Source: JBKBIP01 sp046297495 (GTDB lineage Bacteria; Planctomycetota; Planctomycetia; Gemmatales; Gemmataceae). From it: DNA of 53,308 nt. The DNA is taken from assembly GCA_046297495.1 (NCBI GenBank), contig JBKBIP010000035.1, positions 1 through 53,308 on the forward strand, read 5' to 3'. The notes below the pieces were generated by a model. It was not told the DNA's origin. It searched no databases and worked only from the letters and a program-made list of their open reading frames with translations. A program made the translations under genes and the position numbers. Positions 19,693 through 29,386 of this stretch are shown piece after piece (the stretch's first letter is position 1; every line of letters begins with the position of its first letter).

Positions 19693-19830
19693 TTGCCAGG
19701 TATGAGTTCGACACCGTTAGACTAAGCGATGAGATTTATTCAGCTTACGTCATGTGGAGAACTTATCCGACCGGATGGAGCCGGCGGCGGTTAATGGACG
19801 TCCGTTTGTCAAATCCACAGGATGGTCATT

Positions 19831-19920
19831 ATGCCAAGGAATCAAGGAAGATCGTCTGGCGTGAATCAAGACGCGCGTTTCAATCCAACTGATAATTTCG
19901 ATGTGGAAGCGTCACGTTGA
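19831..19920 (+). CDS. Possible 29-aa leader peptide
   Basis: ATG at 19831, preceded by AGGATGG at 19819-19825, encodes a polar 29-residue peptide (starts MPRNQGRSSG) that matches nothing I know. An overlapping 46-codon frame (19752-19892) in another phase has no clear RBS. Either could be a leader peptide or chance. Confidence 0.2.
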   Translation: MPRNQGRSSGVNQDARFNPTDNFDVEASR

Positions 19921-20079
19921 TATTCTGTCATTTGGGAATATGGGCGGCGTTTCCCCACCGCATGTTGGCCTTCCTATCCTTATCTTGGCAACTGGCATCG
20001 GGACAACGACACCGCTTGATTGGGCGAGCGGCGCGTCGTTTTCTCGTTCGGGTTCACGTTCCTGCAAGGCAGGTGCCCC

Positions 20080-21855
20080 TTGACTGACGACTGGGCAACC
20101 CTGATTCAACAAGTCAAGGAAGCCAGCGACATTGTTGATGTCGTGGGGGGGTATGTCAGTCTTCGCCAAGTCGGTCCAACTTTCAAAGGCTTGTGTCCCT
20201 TCCATGACGATCACCGTCCATCCTTCGACGTCGATCCGCGCCGGCAGCGCTACCGTTGCTGGGCTTGTAATAAATTCGGGGACGTGATCAGTTTTATCCA
20301 AGAACACGAACGGGTCGATTTTCGCGAAGCGTTGGAACTGCTCGCCCGCCGAGCCGGAATAACTTTAGAAAAAATCGCCGGCCGGCCACAAAATTCCAGC
20401 CGCGCCGGTATGATTGAAGTAATGCGATGGGTCGCGGCGCAGTATCATGAGCTGCTGCTCGAAGGGCCGCAAGCGGACGTTGCCCGCCGTTACTTGGGGG
20501 AACGCCGGTTGTCGGGTGAGACGGTACGCCGCTTTGGTTTGGGTTATGCCCCCGCGAGCGGCGATTGGTTGCATCGCAAAGCCGTTCAGGCGGGGCAGTC
20601 CCTCGACCTGCTGGAGAAACTGGGTTTGCTGGCGCGGCGCACGAATGCAGAGGGCTTCTATGACCGTTTCCGCGACCGCGTCATGTTCCCCATTCGGGAT
20701 GGACGCGGCCAGACGGTTGGCTTCGGCGGACGGATTTTGCCATCGTCCCCCTACGTGGAGCGCGCGCCCAAGTATTACAACTCGTGCGACACCCCGCTGT
20801 TCACCAAGAGCGAGCATTTGTACGGGCTGGACTTGGCCCGGCAAGCAGGGGCGCAAGCGGGTTACTTGGCCGTGGTCGAGGGATACACCGATGTGCTCAT
20901 GGCCCATCAATGCGGCATTCCTCAAGTGGTGGCCACGATGGGGACCGCCTTGAACGCTCGCCATGTCCGCCATCTGCGCCGCTTCGTGCCGCGCGTGGTG
21001 CTGGTGTTCGATGCCGATGCCGGTGGTTTGACCGGCGTGGATCGAGCCTTGGAGATTTTTGTCAGCCAAGACGTGGATCTGGCCATTGCCACCTTGCCGG
21101 AAGGTCTCGATCCATGCGACTTGCTGACGCAACAAGGACCAGAACCTTTCCGCCAAGCCTTGGCCCAAGCCGTTGATGCCCTGGAGTTCAAGCTCAACCA
21201 GGTGCTGGCCAAGGAAGCGCATCAGGGAGTCGAAGGCCGACGGCGGGCCTTGGAGGCGCTGTTAGGTGTCATTGCCCTGGCCCCGGATTTATCCGGCGAG
21301 GCTGGCGCTGTCCGCCGTGAATTGGTCGTCAGCCGCATCGCCCAACGTTTGGGCATCAAGGAAGAAACGGTGTGGGGCAGGCTGCGCGAGCTGAAAGCTC
21401 AACGCCAGACTGCCGACATCGGCCAACGCCACGCCGCGGCCGAAGGCCGGCAGACCTCCGCCCCGGCCCCGGCCCATGAGGTGCAATTGCTGCAAGTGTT
21501 GCTGGCCGAACCAGCCCTGGTGCCGGAAGCCGCGCTGGAAATCTTGCCCGACCAGTTACGGCATCCCGGTCTGCGCCGCTTATTGGCGGGTTTATATCTA
21601 TTGCAAGCGGAAGGGGAGCCGCCAGAATTAGACCTGCTCCGCGCCCGCATCGACAACCCGCGCCTGGCCACCAAGGCGTTGGAACTGCAAGAACTAGGAC
21701 GAATGCATGCCGACCGCGCCGGCTGGCTGCGCCAACTCCTCGCCGAGTTTCGCCGCCGCCGCTTGCTGTCGCAAAACCAGGCGATTCAACACCAGCTCCA
21801 AGCCGCCCAAGACCACGCCCAAGCCGTGGAACTGCTGCGGCAGTTCCGAAAGTAA
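20080..21855 (+). CDS. dnaG: DNA primase
   Basis: 591 aa; makes RNA primers for replication. N-terminal CHC2 zinc domain: C39-x2-H42-x17-C60-x2-C63 (CPFH and CWAC). Toprim core includes VVEGYTDVLMAHQ, the acidic VLVFDADAGG and the MGTALN segment. The C-terminal helical part (from about 430) is the helicase-binding region. I chose TTG 20080 with GCAAGGCAGG just upstream; an ATG at 20020 would add 20 residues not expected before the conserved DDWATLIQQVKEASDIVDVVG start. rpoD follows, the classic macromolecular-synthesis order, but no rpsU is present. Confidence 0.96.
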   Translation: MTDDWATLIQQVKEASDIVDVVGGYVSLRQVGPTFKGLCPFHDDHRPSFDVDPRRQRYRCWACNKFGDVISFIQEHERVDFREALELLARRAGITLEKIAGRPQNSSRAGMIEVMRWVAAQYHELLLEGPQADVARRYLGERRLSGETVRRFGLGYAPASGDWLHRKAVQAGQSLDLLEKLGLLARRTNAEGFYDRFRDRVMFPIRDGRGQTVGFGGRILPSSPYVERAPKYYNSCDTPLFTKSEHLYGLDLARQAGAQAGYLAVVEGYTDVLMAHQCGIPQVVATMGTALNARHVRHLRRFVPRVVLVFDADAGGLTGVDRALEIFVSQDVDLAIATLPEGLDPCDLLTQQGPEPFRQALAQAVDALEFKLNQVLAKEAHQGVEGRRRALEALLGVIALAPDLSGEAGAVRRELVVSRIAQRLGIKEETVWGRLRELKAQRQTADIGQRHAAAEGRQTSAPAPAHEVQLLQVLLAEPALVPEAALEILPDQLRHPGLRRLLAGLYLLQAEGEPPELDLLRARIDNPRLATKALELQELGRMHADRAGWLRQLLAEFRRRRLLSQNQAIQHQLQAAQDHAQAVELLRQFRK

Positions 21856-21864
21856 GAGTTTGTT

Positions 21865-21908
21865 CCCCAAGCTCTTTTCCCACTGATGAGGCGGAAAAGG
21901 GGTTGGGG
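21865..21908. repeat. Imperfect inverted repeat after dnaG
   Basis: CCCCAAGCTCTTTTCC (21865-21880) and GGAAAAGGGGTTGGGG (21893-21908) pair at 13 of 16 positions with a 12-nt loop, followed by TGAGG. This resembles the CCCCAACCCC/GGGGTTGGGG intergenic repeats common in high-GC genomes. It may attenuate or end dnaG transcripts before rpoD. Confidence 0.55.
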
Positions 21909-22078
21909 TGAGGAAAGACTTTGGCAACGGACTCGAAACGATTGGTTCGGACTTTTGATTTTTGCACGGCACGGACAGCCAGCTGCCGGCGTCTAAATCC
22001 AAGAGGCTGTCTGTTCGCCGACAGGTTCGGCTAGCGGAACTCCGTCCACACGCGAAAATCGCCCAGAGGAGGGTTTTG

Positions 22079-23734
22079 ATGGATTTGAAAAGCGATCCCA
22101 GCCTGAAGACCTTGCTCGAATCGGGCAAGCACAAGGGCTATTTGACTTTTAGTCAAGTCAACGATTTTCTACCCGACGATGCCGTCAATCCTGAAAAATT
22201 GGATCAGCTGCTGCTGGTCTTGGAGGAGCACGGCATCGAGCTAATCGACGAGTCCGAGGCCGAGGAGCGCGAGACCGTCGAGGACCCGACGCTGGCCGAG
22301 GATGTCCGCGTTGAACTCGACCTCAGTTTCATGGACGAGGACGAGAGCCGGCGCATCGACGACCCGGTGCGCATGTACCTGACGCAGATGGGGGAAATCC
22401 CCCTGCTCAAGCGCGAGGAGGAAATCGCCCTGGCCAAGAAGATTGAGGTCACGCGCAAGCGCTTTCGCCGCAAGGTGCTGGAGTGCGACTTCGCGCTGCG
22501 TAGCGTCGTGGACACCCTCAAGCGCGTCCATCTGGGGGACTTGCCGTTCGACCGTACCGTCAAGGTCTCGCTCACCGAGAACCTGGAAAAAGACAAAATC
22601 CTCCAGCGGATGCCACACAACCTCAAGACGTTGGAACATTTGCTGGAACAAAATCTGGAGGATTTCGCCAAAATTTGCGACCCGCGCGTGTGCGACGAAG
22701 AGACGCGCCGCAACCTGCGCCGCGTGCTGCGCATCCGCCGTCGCAAGGCAGTCACGCTGGTCGAAGAGCTGAGCATCCGCACGCAAAAAGTGCAGCCGTT
22801 GATGAAGAAGCTGGAACAAATCGCGTTGCGCATGGACGAGCTGGAACGGCAAATCACCGACCTGCAAGGGCTGCGCGCCGCCAAGGAGGACCGCGCCAAC
22901 CTGGAAAAAGAGCTGCGCGACCTCATGGAAATCACCTTGGAAGAGCCAGCCACGCTCCGCAAGCGCGTCGAGATCATCAAGAAACGCTTCACCGAATACG
23001 AGGAAGCCAAGCGCGCCCTATCGGGTGGCAACCTGCGACTGGTCGTTAGCATCGCCAAGAAATACCGCAATCGTGGCCTCAGCTTCCTTGATCTCATTCA
23101 GGAAGGAAACACCGGCCTGATGCGGGCGGTCGATAAATACGAATATCGCCGTGGCTACAAGTTCAGCACTTATGCGACGTGGTGGATTCGCCAGGCCATC
23201 ACCCGTGCCATCGCCGATCAAGCCCGGACCATCCGCATTCCGGTCCACATGATCGAGACGATGAGCAAGCTCCGCAACGTCTCCAAGAAACTGCTGCAAG
23301 AGATAGGCCGCGAGCCAACCATCGAGGAAACCGCCAAGGCCGCCGGCATCAGCATCGAGGAGACGCGCCGCGTACTCAAAATCAGTCGGCACCCGATCAG
23401 CCTGGATCGGCCCGTTGGCGAGAGTGAAGACAGCTATTTCGGCGACTTCATCGAGGATGACGCCGCCGAATCGCCGGTGAACGCCGCCACCCAGGAAATG
23501 CTCAAGGACAAGATCGAGCAGGTACTCAAGACCTTAACCTACCGCGAGCGCGAAATCATCAAGCTCCGCTACGGTCTCGGCGACGGCTACACCTACACCC
23601 TTGAGGAAGTAGGCCGCATCTTCAAGGTGACACGCGAGCGGGTCCGGCAAATCGAAGCCAAGGCGGTTCGCAAACTACAACACCCCGTCCGCAGCCGCCA
23701 GCTCGAGGGCTTCCTCGACATGGTACGCCGCTGA
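22079..23734 (+). CDS. rpoD: Primary sigma factor RpoD (sigma70)
   Basis: 551 aa. Region 1.1-like start (LKTLLESGKHKGYLTFSQVNDFLPDD), region 1.2 (DDPVRMYLTQMGEIPLL, about 97-113), a non-conserved helical insert of roughly 180-200 residues, then region 2 from about 318 (GGNLRLVVSIAKKYRNRGLSFLDLIQEGN and YKFSTYATWWIRQAITRAI), region 3 (IRIPVHMIETMSKL) and region 4 (LTYREREIIKLRYGL, TLEEVGRIFKVTRERVRQIEAKAVRKL). All core contacts are present, as expected for the essential sigma. Start ATG 22079 with GAGGAGGG at 22066-22073; in-frame upstream start at 21962 is unlikely. Confidence 0.97.
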   Translation: MDLKSDPSLKTLLESGKHKGYLTFSQVNDFLPDDAVNPEKLDQLLLVLEEHGIELIDESEAEERETVEDPTLAEDVRVELDLSFMDEDESRRIDDPVRMYLTQMGEIPLLKREEEIALAKKIEVTRKRFRRKVLECDFALRSVVDTLKRVHLGDLPFDRTVKVSLTENLEKDKILQRMPHNLKTLEHLLEQNLEDFAKICDPRVCDEETRRNLRRVLRIRRRKAVTLVEELSIRTQKVQPLMKKLEQIALRMDELERQITDLQGLRAAKEDRANLEKELRDLMEITLEEPATLRKRVEIIKKRFTEYEEAKRALSGGNLRLVVSIAKKYRNRGLSFLDLIQEGNTGLMRAVDKYEYRRGYKFSTYATWWIRQAITRAIADQARTIRIPVHMIETMSKLRNVSKKLLQEIGREPTIEETAKAAGISIEETRRVLKISRHPISLDRPVGESEDSYFGDFIEDDAAESPVNAATQEMLKDKIEQVLKTLTYREREIIKLRYGLGDGYTYTLEEVGRIFKVTRERVRQIEAKAVRKLQHPVRSRQLEGFLDMVRR

Positions 23735-23742
23735 CACCCAGC

Positions 23743-23774
23743 AGCGCCGGTCCAAAAGACCGGCGCTTTTTTTT
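23743..23774 (+). terminator. Intrinsic terminator of rpoD
   Basis: Perfect 10-bp stem AGCGCCGGTC (23743-23752) with 23758-23767, 5-nt loop CAAAA, then a run of eight T. It starts nine bases after the rpoD stop. Confidence 0.95.
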
Positions 23775-23796
23775 GGTTGAAGATGACTCGTTTAGC

Positions 23797-23815
23797 GACG
23801 CTTCATGGAAGCGTC
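23797..23815 (+). promoter_or_regulatory. Short 5' hairpin before the zinc-ribbon gene
   Basis: GACGCTTC and GAAGCGTC form a perfect 8-bp stem with loop ATG, just after TCGTTTAGCG and 16 bp before the start codon. The lead-in TCGTTTAGCG resembles the start of the tandem-GA element at 4019 and 41822, but the hairpin itself differs. Role unknown. Confidence 0.4.
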
Positions 23816-23831
23816 CCCGGAGGAACAGCTC

Positions 23832-24536
23832 ATGACCACGCCGGCCGCGATTTTGCGGGAACTCCATCGCTTACGCCGGTACCTCAAGGATTTGCAGACG
23901 GAAATCGACCGCGGCCCGCGCATGCAAAAGGCGCTGCAAGCCAAGGTGGCCCGGCAAGAGGAGTTTTTACGACAAGCACATGACACCATCAAGCGGCTGA
24001 AGGCGCAGGGGTTGGAAAAGGAAAGCGCCTTTAAGTCCGCGATACAGCAGATCGCCAAGTATGAGAAGCAGCGGGAATCGGCCAGCACGCAAAAGGAACT
24101 AACTGCCTTTGATCACGAAATCGCCGCCGCCAAGGAAAAGAGCCAACAGCTCGAAGATGAAATCCTGCGCAACATGACCGAGATCGAGGAACGCACCGCT
24201 CAAATTCCCGAACTGGAGAAGAATGTCGAAACCGCCAAAACAGAATGGAAGGATTTCGAGCAGAACTATCAATCGCGCGTCGCCGGCCTCCGGACCGCGC
24301 TGGCCGAGACGCAACAACAATTGGCCGACGTGGAGAAAACGCTGCCCGAAGACGTCCTATCACAATACAAACGCCTGGTCGCCGCCAAGGGGGAAGACGC
24401 CCTGTCCCCCGTCCGCAACCGCGGCTGTCTCGCCTGTTACACCACCATCACGGCCCAGAATATCCACGATCTCACTCAAGGCATGTTCGTTTTGTGCAAA
24501 AGCTGTGGCCGCATTTTGTATCTGCCGGAAGAGTAA
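23832..24536 (+). CDS. Coiled-coil C4 zinc-ribbon protein (CdsZ/DUF164 type)
   Basis: 234 aa. A long antiparallel coiled coil (about 5-180, rich in Glu, Lys, Gln) ends in a C4 zinc ribbon: CLAC near 203-206 and CKSC near 226-229 (GMFVLCKSCGRILYLPEE). Members of this family have been linked to nucleic-acid or ribosome-associated functions and to chlamydial secretion regulation (CdsZ); no role is established here. ATG 23832 follows GGAGGAACAG. It is set off from rpoD by the terminator. Confidence 0.85.
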   Translation: MTTPAAILRELHRLRRYLKDLQTEIDRGPRMQKALQAKVARQEEFLRQAHDTIKRLKAQGLEKESAFKSAIQQIAKYEKQRESASTQKELTAFDHEIAAAKEKSQQLEDEILRNMTEIEERTAQIPELEKNVETAKTEWKDFEQNYQSRVAGLRTALAETQQQLADVEKTLPEDVLSQYKRLVAAKGEDALSPVRNRGCLACYTTITAQNIHDLTQGMFVLCKSCGRILYLPEE

Positions 24537-24774
24537 GATTGGCCATCCTGTACGTATGCCCCAAGGCGTGGAAATCGGCGCATAGCGGGCCGTCTGGCCT
24601 TTCGATTGGGTAGGGGATAGAGGAATAACAGCGCGAGAATCACTGGCCCGCCCGCCGGCCATCACTGCACGGCTTTCTGTTCGGCATCCACCCGACCGGG
24701 GCACGTTCGTCATTCGGACGCTAAAATGGATAAGCAGGCCAACAGAATAAACTCACGCACTAGATGATATTTCC

Positions 24775-25512
24775 TTGCGCAACTTCAAACTTACCATCAG
24801 TTATGACGGTTCGGCGTTCTTCGGCTGGCAGACGCAGAAAAACCAGCGCACCGTGCAGGAAACCTTGGAACAGGCCATCGCCGAGCTGACGGGCGAGCCG
24901 AGCGTGCATGTCAACGCCAGCAGCCGGACCGATGCCGGGGTTCATGCCGTGGGGCAAGTAGCCAATTGGCTGACCCGCGCCACCTACCCCGCCGATGTGC
25001 TGCTGCGAGCCATCAATGCACGCTTGCCGGAAGATGTCATCCTGCGTGAAGTGATGGAAGTGCCGCTGTCGTTCAACGCCAATCGGGACGCCAAACGTAA
25101 GTTGTATCGCTACGTGATCCACGATGGGCCAATCCCCAATGTCTTCCTGCGCCGCTATTGCTGCCCCAGCCGACACCCGCTCGACGTGGCGGCCATGCGC
25201 CGGGCCGCCGAACCGTTGATGGGGACGCACGATTTCCACAGTTTCGAGACCGATTGGCCCAACCGCGCTTCCAGTATTCGCACTATTACTCATTTGAGTA
25301 TCAATCGTGTCGGCGAATGGATTTGGCTGGACGTGGAGGCGGACGGCTTCCTGTATAATATGGTCCGGGCCATCGCCGGCACGCTGCTGAACGTGGGGCG
25401 GGGCTTCTGGCCGGAAACGTGCGTGGCCGACATCCTCGCCGCCCTCGACCGCCGTCAAGCTGGCCCCACCGCCCCCCCCCAAGGATTGTTTCTGATGCGG
25501 GTGACGTATTAG
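24775..25512 (+). CDS. truA: tRNA pseudouridine(38-40) synthase
   Basis: 245 aa; isomerises uridines 38-40 in the tRNA anticodon arm. Typical start FKLTISYDGSAFFGWQTQ, catalytic Asp53 in SSRTDAGVHAVGQVA, HDFHSFE and DGFLYNMVRAIAGTLLNVG. The only sensible start is TTG 24775, since no in-frame ATG is near; the Shine-Dalgarno is weak. The 3' end contains a run of nine C. Convergent with the large propeller gene. Confidence 0.95.
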   Translation: MRNFKLTISYDGSAFFGWQTQKNQRTVQETLEQAIAELTGEPSVHVNASSRTDAGVHAVGQVANWLTRATYPADVLLRAINARLPEDVILREVMEVPLSFNANRDAKRKLYRYVIHDGPIPNVFLRRYCCPSRHPLDVAAMRRAAEPLMGTHDFHSFETDWPNRASSIRTITHLSINRVGEWIWLDVEADGFLYNMVRAIAGTLLNVGRGFWPETCVADILAALDRRQAGPTAPPQGLFLMRVTY

Positions 25513-25563
25513 CGTCTGGTTGACGATTCTGACGAGCCGGAAACGGCGAGCGGCGCGCAGACT

Positions 25564-25612
25564 GGATTCATCGTTTCAGGAGGGAAACCGTGCCCCGCGC
25601 AATGAGAAATCC
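25564..25612. repeat. Dispersed palindrome, degenerate copy 2
   Basis: Left arm GGATTCATCGTTT (25564-25576) matches the family half-site. The right arm (25601-25612) is preceded by CCGCGC but pairs imperfectly. It lies between the convergent stops of truA and the large propeller gene. Confidence 0.5.
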
Positions 25613-25630
25613 ATAATTCTCATTAGGATG

Positions 25631-28600
25631 TCATGGATCGGTTTTTTCCAAATCGCTCACCGTCAGTATCAGAAGCGTGCCATCAGACAACGGCGTGAAG
25701 ACGTGGTCGGTACCGAAGGCAATCGGGGCGGTCGTGGGGACGGCGATGGACGACACGATATGGCCGGGACCCAGCGCTTTGCCGGTCTCCACATCCACCA
25801 GGCGGATAGCGCCGGCGCGATCCGCAACCACCAGTCGTCGCTTGATGACGTGAGGATATCCAACAATGTCAGCGGCGGCGGTATATTCCCAGGATGGCTG
25901 ATCTTGGTCGGGATGCAGCCAGACCAAGCGGCGTTGATCGAGCACGCAGCCGAGGTGCGTGCCGCGCGCGAATGGCCCCGCCGTGATCGTGCCGCCGAGC
26001 TGCCAGCGCCGCAGCGGCTTGAATGACTCCCGTTGGAGGAGCAACACGGCGCCGCGCACGTCCGCCAGACAAATATGCGATTTCATGTCACTACCAGGCG
26101 TCAGCACGGGAGCGGCCACGATGCGTTGGATGTCCAACACGTTCCCTTCGTTGACGTTCTTGGATTTCCAGACACGACCGATAGGCCAATAAACCTGGTT
26201 CAACCCTGTGCTGCCGTCCGTCACCAGAAAATCATCCTCCCCCAAGTGCAGAACGTGACCAGGGGCGTTGGGATCAGCAAAGGGATGACGCCAATCCATA
26301 CCTCCTTGCAAGGGGCCCGGTGCGCCGAGCTTCCATTGATATAGCACGCCGTTGCGCAGCGGCAGGATCAAACAGTCCTCGCCGAGCGCCGGTTGTCCGG
26401 CGAGCGGCGCGGGCAGAGGGATTTCCCAACGGCGCGGCGTCTCATCCACGGTGAAGCGACGTACCAGCAGCCGCAACGGCTCATCCACGCACGCCACGGC
26501 ATACGCCGACTGCCGGTCCTGGCTGGGGAGAAAGTAGCTCTTGCCGATCACCGGCTCCAACAGTGGCGGCGCCAAGTCGCGGCGGTGCGGCGTGCCAGCG
26601 GGATCAAATAAATACAGGCCCCCCCCTTCATCCAAGGCCACGACATTGCCATCGTGCAACAGCAGGTCATCCCGGCACACGATGCCGAGTTGTCGTTGCC
26701 AAAGCACCTGACCACTCCAGGCCGCGACGGCGGTGGCCAAATAATTCGGTCCTTTGCGTGTCACCAGATAGAAGGTGTCGCGGTCGGCGCTGAGCTGCGC
26801 GGCATGGACCGGCGCGCCGACGCGCACCGGCTGATCCCAAGGCAACACCTCGGCGCGAAGTCCTTTGGCTCGATCCAACCCCACCCGCAGCCGCTGTACT
26901 TCCCCCCCTGCGATCACCCAATAATCAAATTCCTCGGCATGAACGAGCTGCGCCCGGCTCGGCTCTTGCTCACTAGATGTCAAGGCAAGCTCTTGCGCCA
27001 ACAGGGGAAACAGCGGCTGATCGTGGTTCCCCGCCTGGTTGATCCCAAACAGGCCGACCACGCCGGCATCGGTGACGAAGCCAATTTTCTCATGGTCGAT
27101 GTACGGCGGAAAGGCCGACCAGCCGCGCACCCGAACTTCCGCCATCGGTGCCAGCTGCTGCACTCCCTCGATGGGAAGGCGGTAGGTCCGCAGCTTCATG
27201 GCGTTGAGACCATCCGCCAAGCTCAGGATCAGATAAGGGGGACGGATGTTGGGGTTGGCGGAGCCGACGTCCACGATGGGAGGACTGAGCAGAGCGCCGC
27301 TCAGATGGTCTGATTGCAGGATGGCCACGCATTGACGCTGGGCCACGTCCAGCACGAAGACGTACCCCCATTCGGCGGGGAAATAGAGCAAGTTCGTTCC
27401 CGTTTGCCGGGCGCCGCCGGTGCTCAAGGGTAAGCTCACGTCATACCAGCCGAGCGGTCGGCCGGTGACAGTCTCGATTTCGTGAATCTTGCCGTCCAGC
27501 GTCGGCACGTAGGCGCGGCGGCCAACGACTACCGGCTGTCCTAGACAGGGAGAGCGCAAGGCGTAGGTCCACACCGCCTGTCCGTTGGCCGCCTGACGGG
27601 CAGTCAGCGTGTTGTGCTCGGACGACAAAACCAAGACTAATTCCGGTGACAGCTCATTGGCCGGCAAGCGGGTCGGCGGCGTCAGCGTGTCGATGCCGAC
27701 GCGCGCGGCCCAGCGAACCGCGCCCGTCTTTTCCGACAGAGCGTAGAGCACGCCGCGCGCCAAGGCCAAGATCACGCCATCGCCGCTGGTGCTGGCCGTG
27801 CTGGCGGCCGTCTCGCGCAGCGCTGGCACTTCCACCAGACTCGCCGCGCCCCCCGTGTTCCAACCATCCGTGGCTGGCCCTGCCCCATCCCAGACGACCA
27901 ACGCCGCCACGGCCAGGTACGAATGGGCGCCCCCCACGGCCACGGCACCAGCCGCCGTGACCGCTGGCAACGATTCGTCGTAGGGTGTGTACGTCACCGC
28001 TTGCAACAGGTCGGCGCGCAGGCCGTCGAGACGAACGTTGATGTCGGTATCCCCGTCCAACCCCTCGCGCCGGGCACGCTCCTCGCCGAAACGGATGCGT
28101 TCAAACGGCGACCGGATTTGCTCCAGGGCGGTCAGTAGGTCCAGCTTGCGTTCGGCTCGCTCGATGGCGGCGCTGCCGTCGGCCAGTTGTTGGGCCAGCC
28201 GCGCTTGAGTTTCATCCTGATGCTTGTCCTTGACATAATGCTGGCGCAATTCCAATGCTTCCGCGGCCTTGGCGCGAGCCTGACGCGCTTCCTCCAACCG
28301 GGGCGGGGAATGCTCGGCCAACTGAGTGACGGAACTAGCCAGCTCCGCCGCTAACTTACCGAGCGTGCTCTCGATCAAGTGCGTGTAGTGAAAGTCACGG
28401 ACGGCCTTGGCGTTATCGGGATGGTTGAGATACTGCTGAATGGCTGTCAGCTTTTCCGCCGTACTCGGCCCGATCATGGACGACGGCTTGAGAGCGCGGC
28501 ACAAACCCGCGTGAAAGCGATATTCCAGTATCCGGTTACTATCGGGAAAATCCTCTTGTAGCTGCGAAAAGGCGGTTTCGGCGCTGCCGTAACGCCCTTT

Positions 28601-29386
28601 GTCCATGTCATCCTTGGCCCGTTGAAAGCGATGCGTTTCGGATTGGCTGTCGATGTAGAGATACGTTCCGATGCCGCCGCCGATGACGGCGCAGAAAACG
28701 AACATCATCAGGAACAGATACAACCCCGTGCGGCGGCGCTGCGGTGTCGCGTCATAGTTATGGAATGAAGAGGAGACGGGCGGAAGAGACGGTTCGGGAG
28801 TGGATGGCGTCGTTTCCAGGCCGCGGCGCACCGGCGGCGGCTCCCAACTTCCCGGCGGTAACTCGCGTGGGCCAGCGTCAGTTTCATAGGCGTCCTGGCC
28901 ATCCGGCCAAGTCTTTTCCACCATCGGTTGATCGGGGGGAGCGGCCTCCGGAAGTGGCGTCCCTTGACGCACGGGGGGCGGCTGATCCTGCCAGCTCACG
29001 GCCTGCTTGGTTTCAGCGGGGGCTGGGCGTCGATCCGGTTTCGGTGGGGCTGCCTCTTCAGCGAGTTCAGCCGCCAGCAACGGCACGGACTCTGGAATCG
29101 GCGATGGGGCGGCGTGGTGATCCTCGTTGACGGAAGAAACTGCCTCTGCGGGTAAGATTGGGACCAGCTCGCCCACAGAACCAGTCCGCACCGTGCCGCC
29201 GGAGGTTTCCGGCTTCGGGGCGTCGGTCGCTAGAAGTGGGTCTTTGGCTGGGGTGGTTTCCGCCGCCTCTGCCTCGCGCACCTCGAACACCTTCCGGCAG
29301 CTCGGACAACGAATCTTTTGGCCGCGCAGCTCCGGCTTGAGCTGAAAGCGACTCTCGCAACTCGGACAAACGACGGTGATTAGCAC
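25631..29386 (-). CDS. Giant membrane protein: MJ0042 zinc ribbon, Pro-rich linker, TM helix, PQQ-like propeller
   Basis: 1251 aa. N-terminal zinc ribbon C7-x2-C10 ... C27-x2-C30 (MJ0042 type), then a Pro/Glu-rich disordered linker to about 215, one TM helix (about 221-244, LYLFLMMFVFCAVIGGGIGTYLY), a helical TPR-like region (about 250-470) and a long repeat region (about 480-1250) of PQQ/WD-like blades (GKIHEIETVTGRPLGWYDV, GQVLWQRQLG, GKALGPGHIV). The topology predicts a cytoplasmic zinc ribbon and an external propeller. Start is GTG 29386 behind AAGGG. Function unknown; an envelope scaffold or sensor is a guess. Confidence 0.85.
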   Translation of the reverse strand: MLITVVCPSCESRFQLKPELRGQKIRCPSCRKVFEVREAEAAETTPAKDPLLATDAPKPETSGGTVRTGSVGELVPILPAEAVSSVNEDHHAAPSPIPESVPLLAAELAEEAAPPKPDRRPAPAETKQAVSWQDQPPPVRQGTPLPEAAPPDQPMVEKTWPDGQDAYETDAGPRELPPGSWEPPPVRRGLETTPSTPEPSLPPVSSSFHNYDATPQRRRTGLYLFLMMFVFCAVIGGGIGTYLYIDSQSETHRFQRAKDDMDKGRYGSAETAFSQLQEDFPDSNRILEYRFHAGLCRALKPSSMIGPSTAEKLTAIQQYLNHPDNAKAVRDFHYTHLIESTLGKLAAELASSVTQLAEHSPPRLEEARQARAKAAEALELRQHYVKDKHQDETQARLAQQLADGSAAIERAERKLDLLTALEQIRSPFERIRFGEERARREGLDGDTDINVRLDGLRADLLQAVTYTPYDESLPAVTAAGAVAVGGAHSYLAVAALVVWDGAGPATDGWNTGGAASLVEVPALRETAASTASTSGDGVILALARGVLYALSEKTGAVRWAARVGIDTLTPPTRLPANELSPELVLVLSSEHNTLTARQAANGQAVWTYALRSPCLGQPVVVGRRAYVPTLDGKIHEIETVTGRPLGWYDVSLPLSTGGARQTGTNLLYFPAEWGYVFVLDVAQRQCVAILQSDHLSGALLSPPIVDVGSANPNIRPPYLILSLADGLNAMKLRTYRLPIEGVQQLAPMAEVRVRGWSAFPPYIDHEKIGFVTDAGVVGLFGINQAGNHDQPLFPLLAQELALTSSEQEPSRAQLVHAEEFDYWVIAGGEVQRLRVGLDRAKGLRAEVLPWDQPVRVGAPVHAAQLSADRDTFYLVTRKGPNYLATAVAAWSGQVLWQRQLGIVCRDDLLLHDGNVVALDEGGGLYLFDPAGTPHRRDLAPPLLEPVIGKSYFLPSQDRQSAYAVACVDEPLRLLVRRFTVDETPRRWEIPLPAPLAGQPALGEDCLILPLRNGVLYQWKLGAPGPLQGGMDWRHPFADPNAPGHVLHLGEDDFLVTDGSTGLNQVYWPIGRVWKSKNVNEGNVLDIQRIVAAPVLTPGSDMKSHICLADVRGAVLLLQRESFKPLRRWQLGGTITAGPFARGTHLGCVLDQRRLVWLHPDQDQPSWEYTAAADIVGYPHVIKRRLVVADRAGAIRLVDVETGKALGPGHIVSSIAVPTTAPIAFGTDHVFTPLSDGTLLILTVSDLEKTDP

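Larger units (their letters stand above)
19280..20079. other. Long leader/intergenic region before dnaG
   Basis: 800 bp between the divergent thioredoxin-like gene and dnaG. It holds the promoter at 19664-19692 and two very short frames (see 19831-19920). Apart from these I see no gene, repeat or RNA I can support. Confidence 0.6.
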
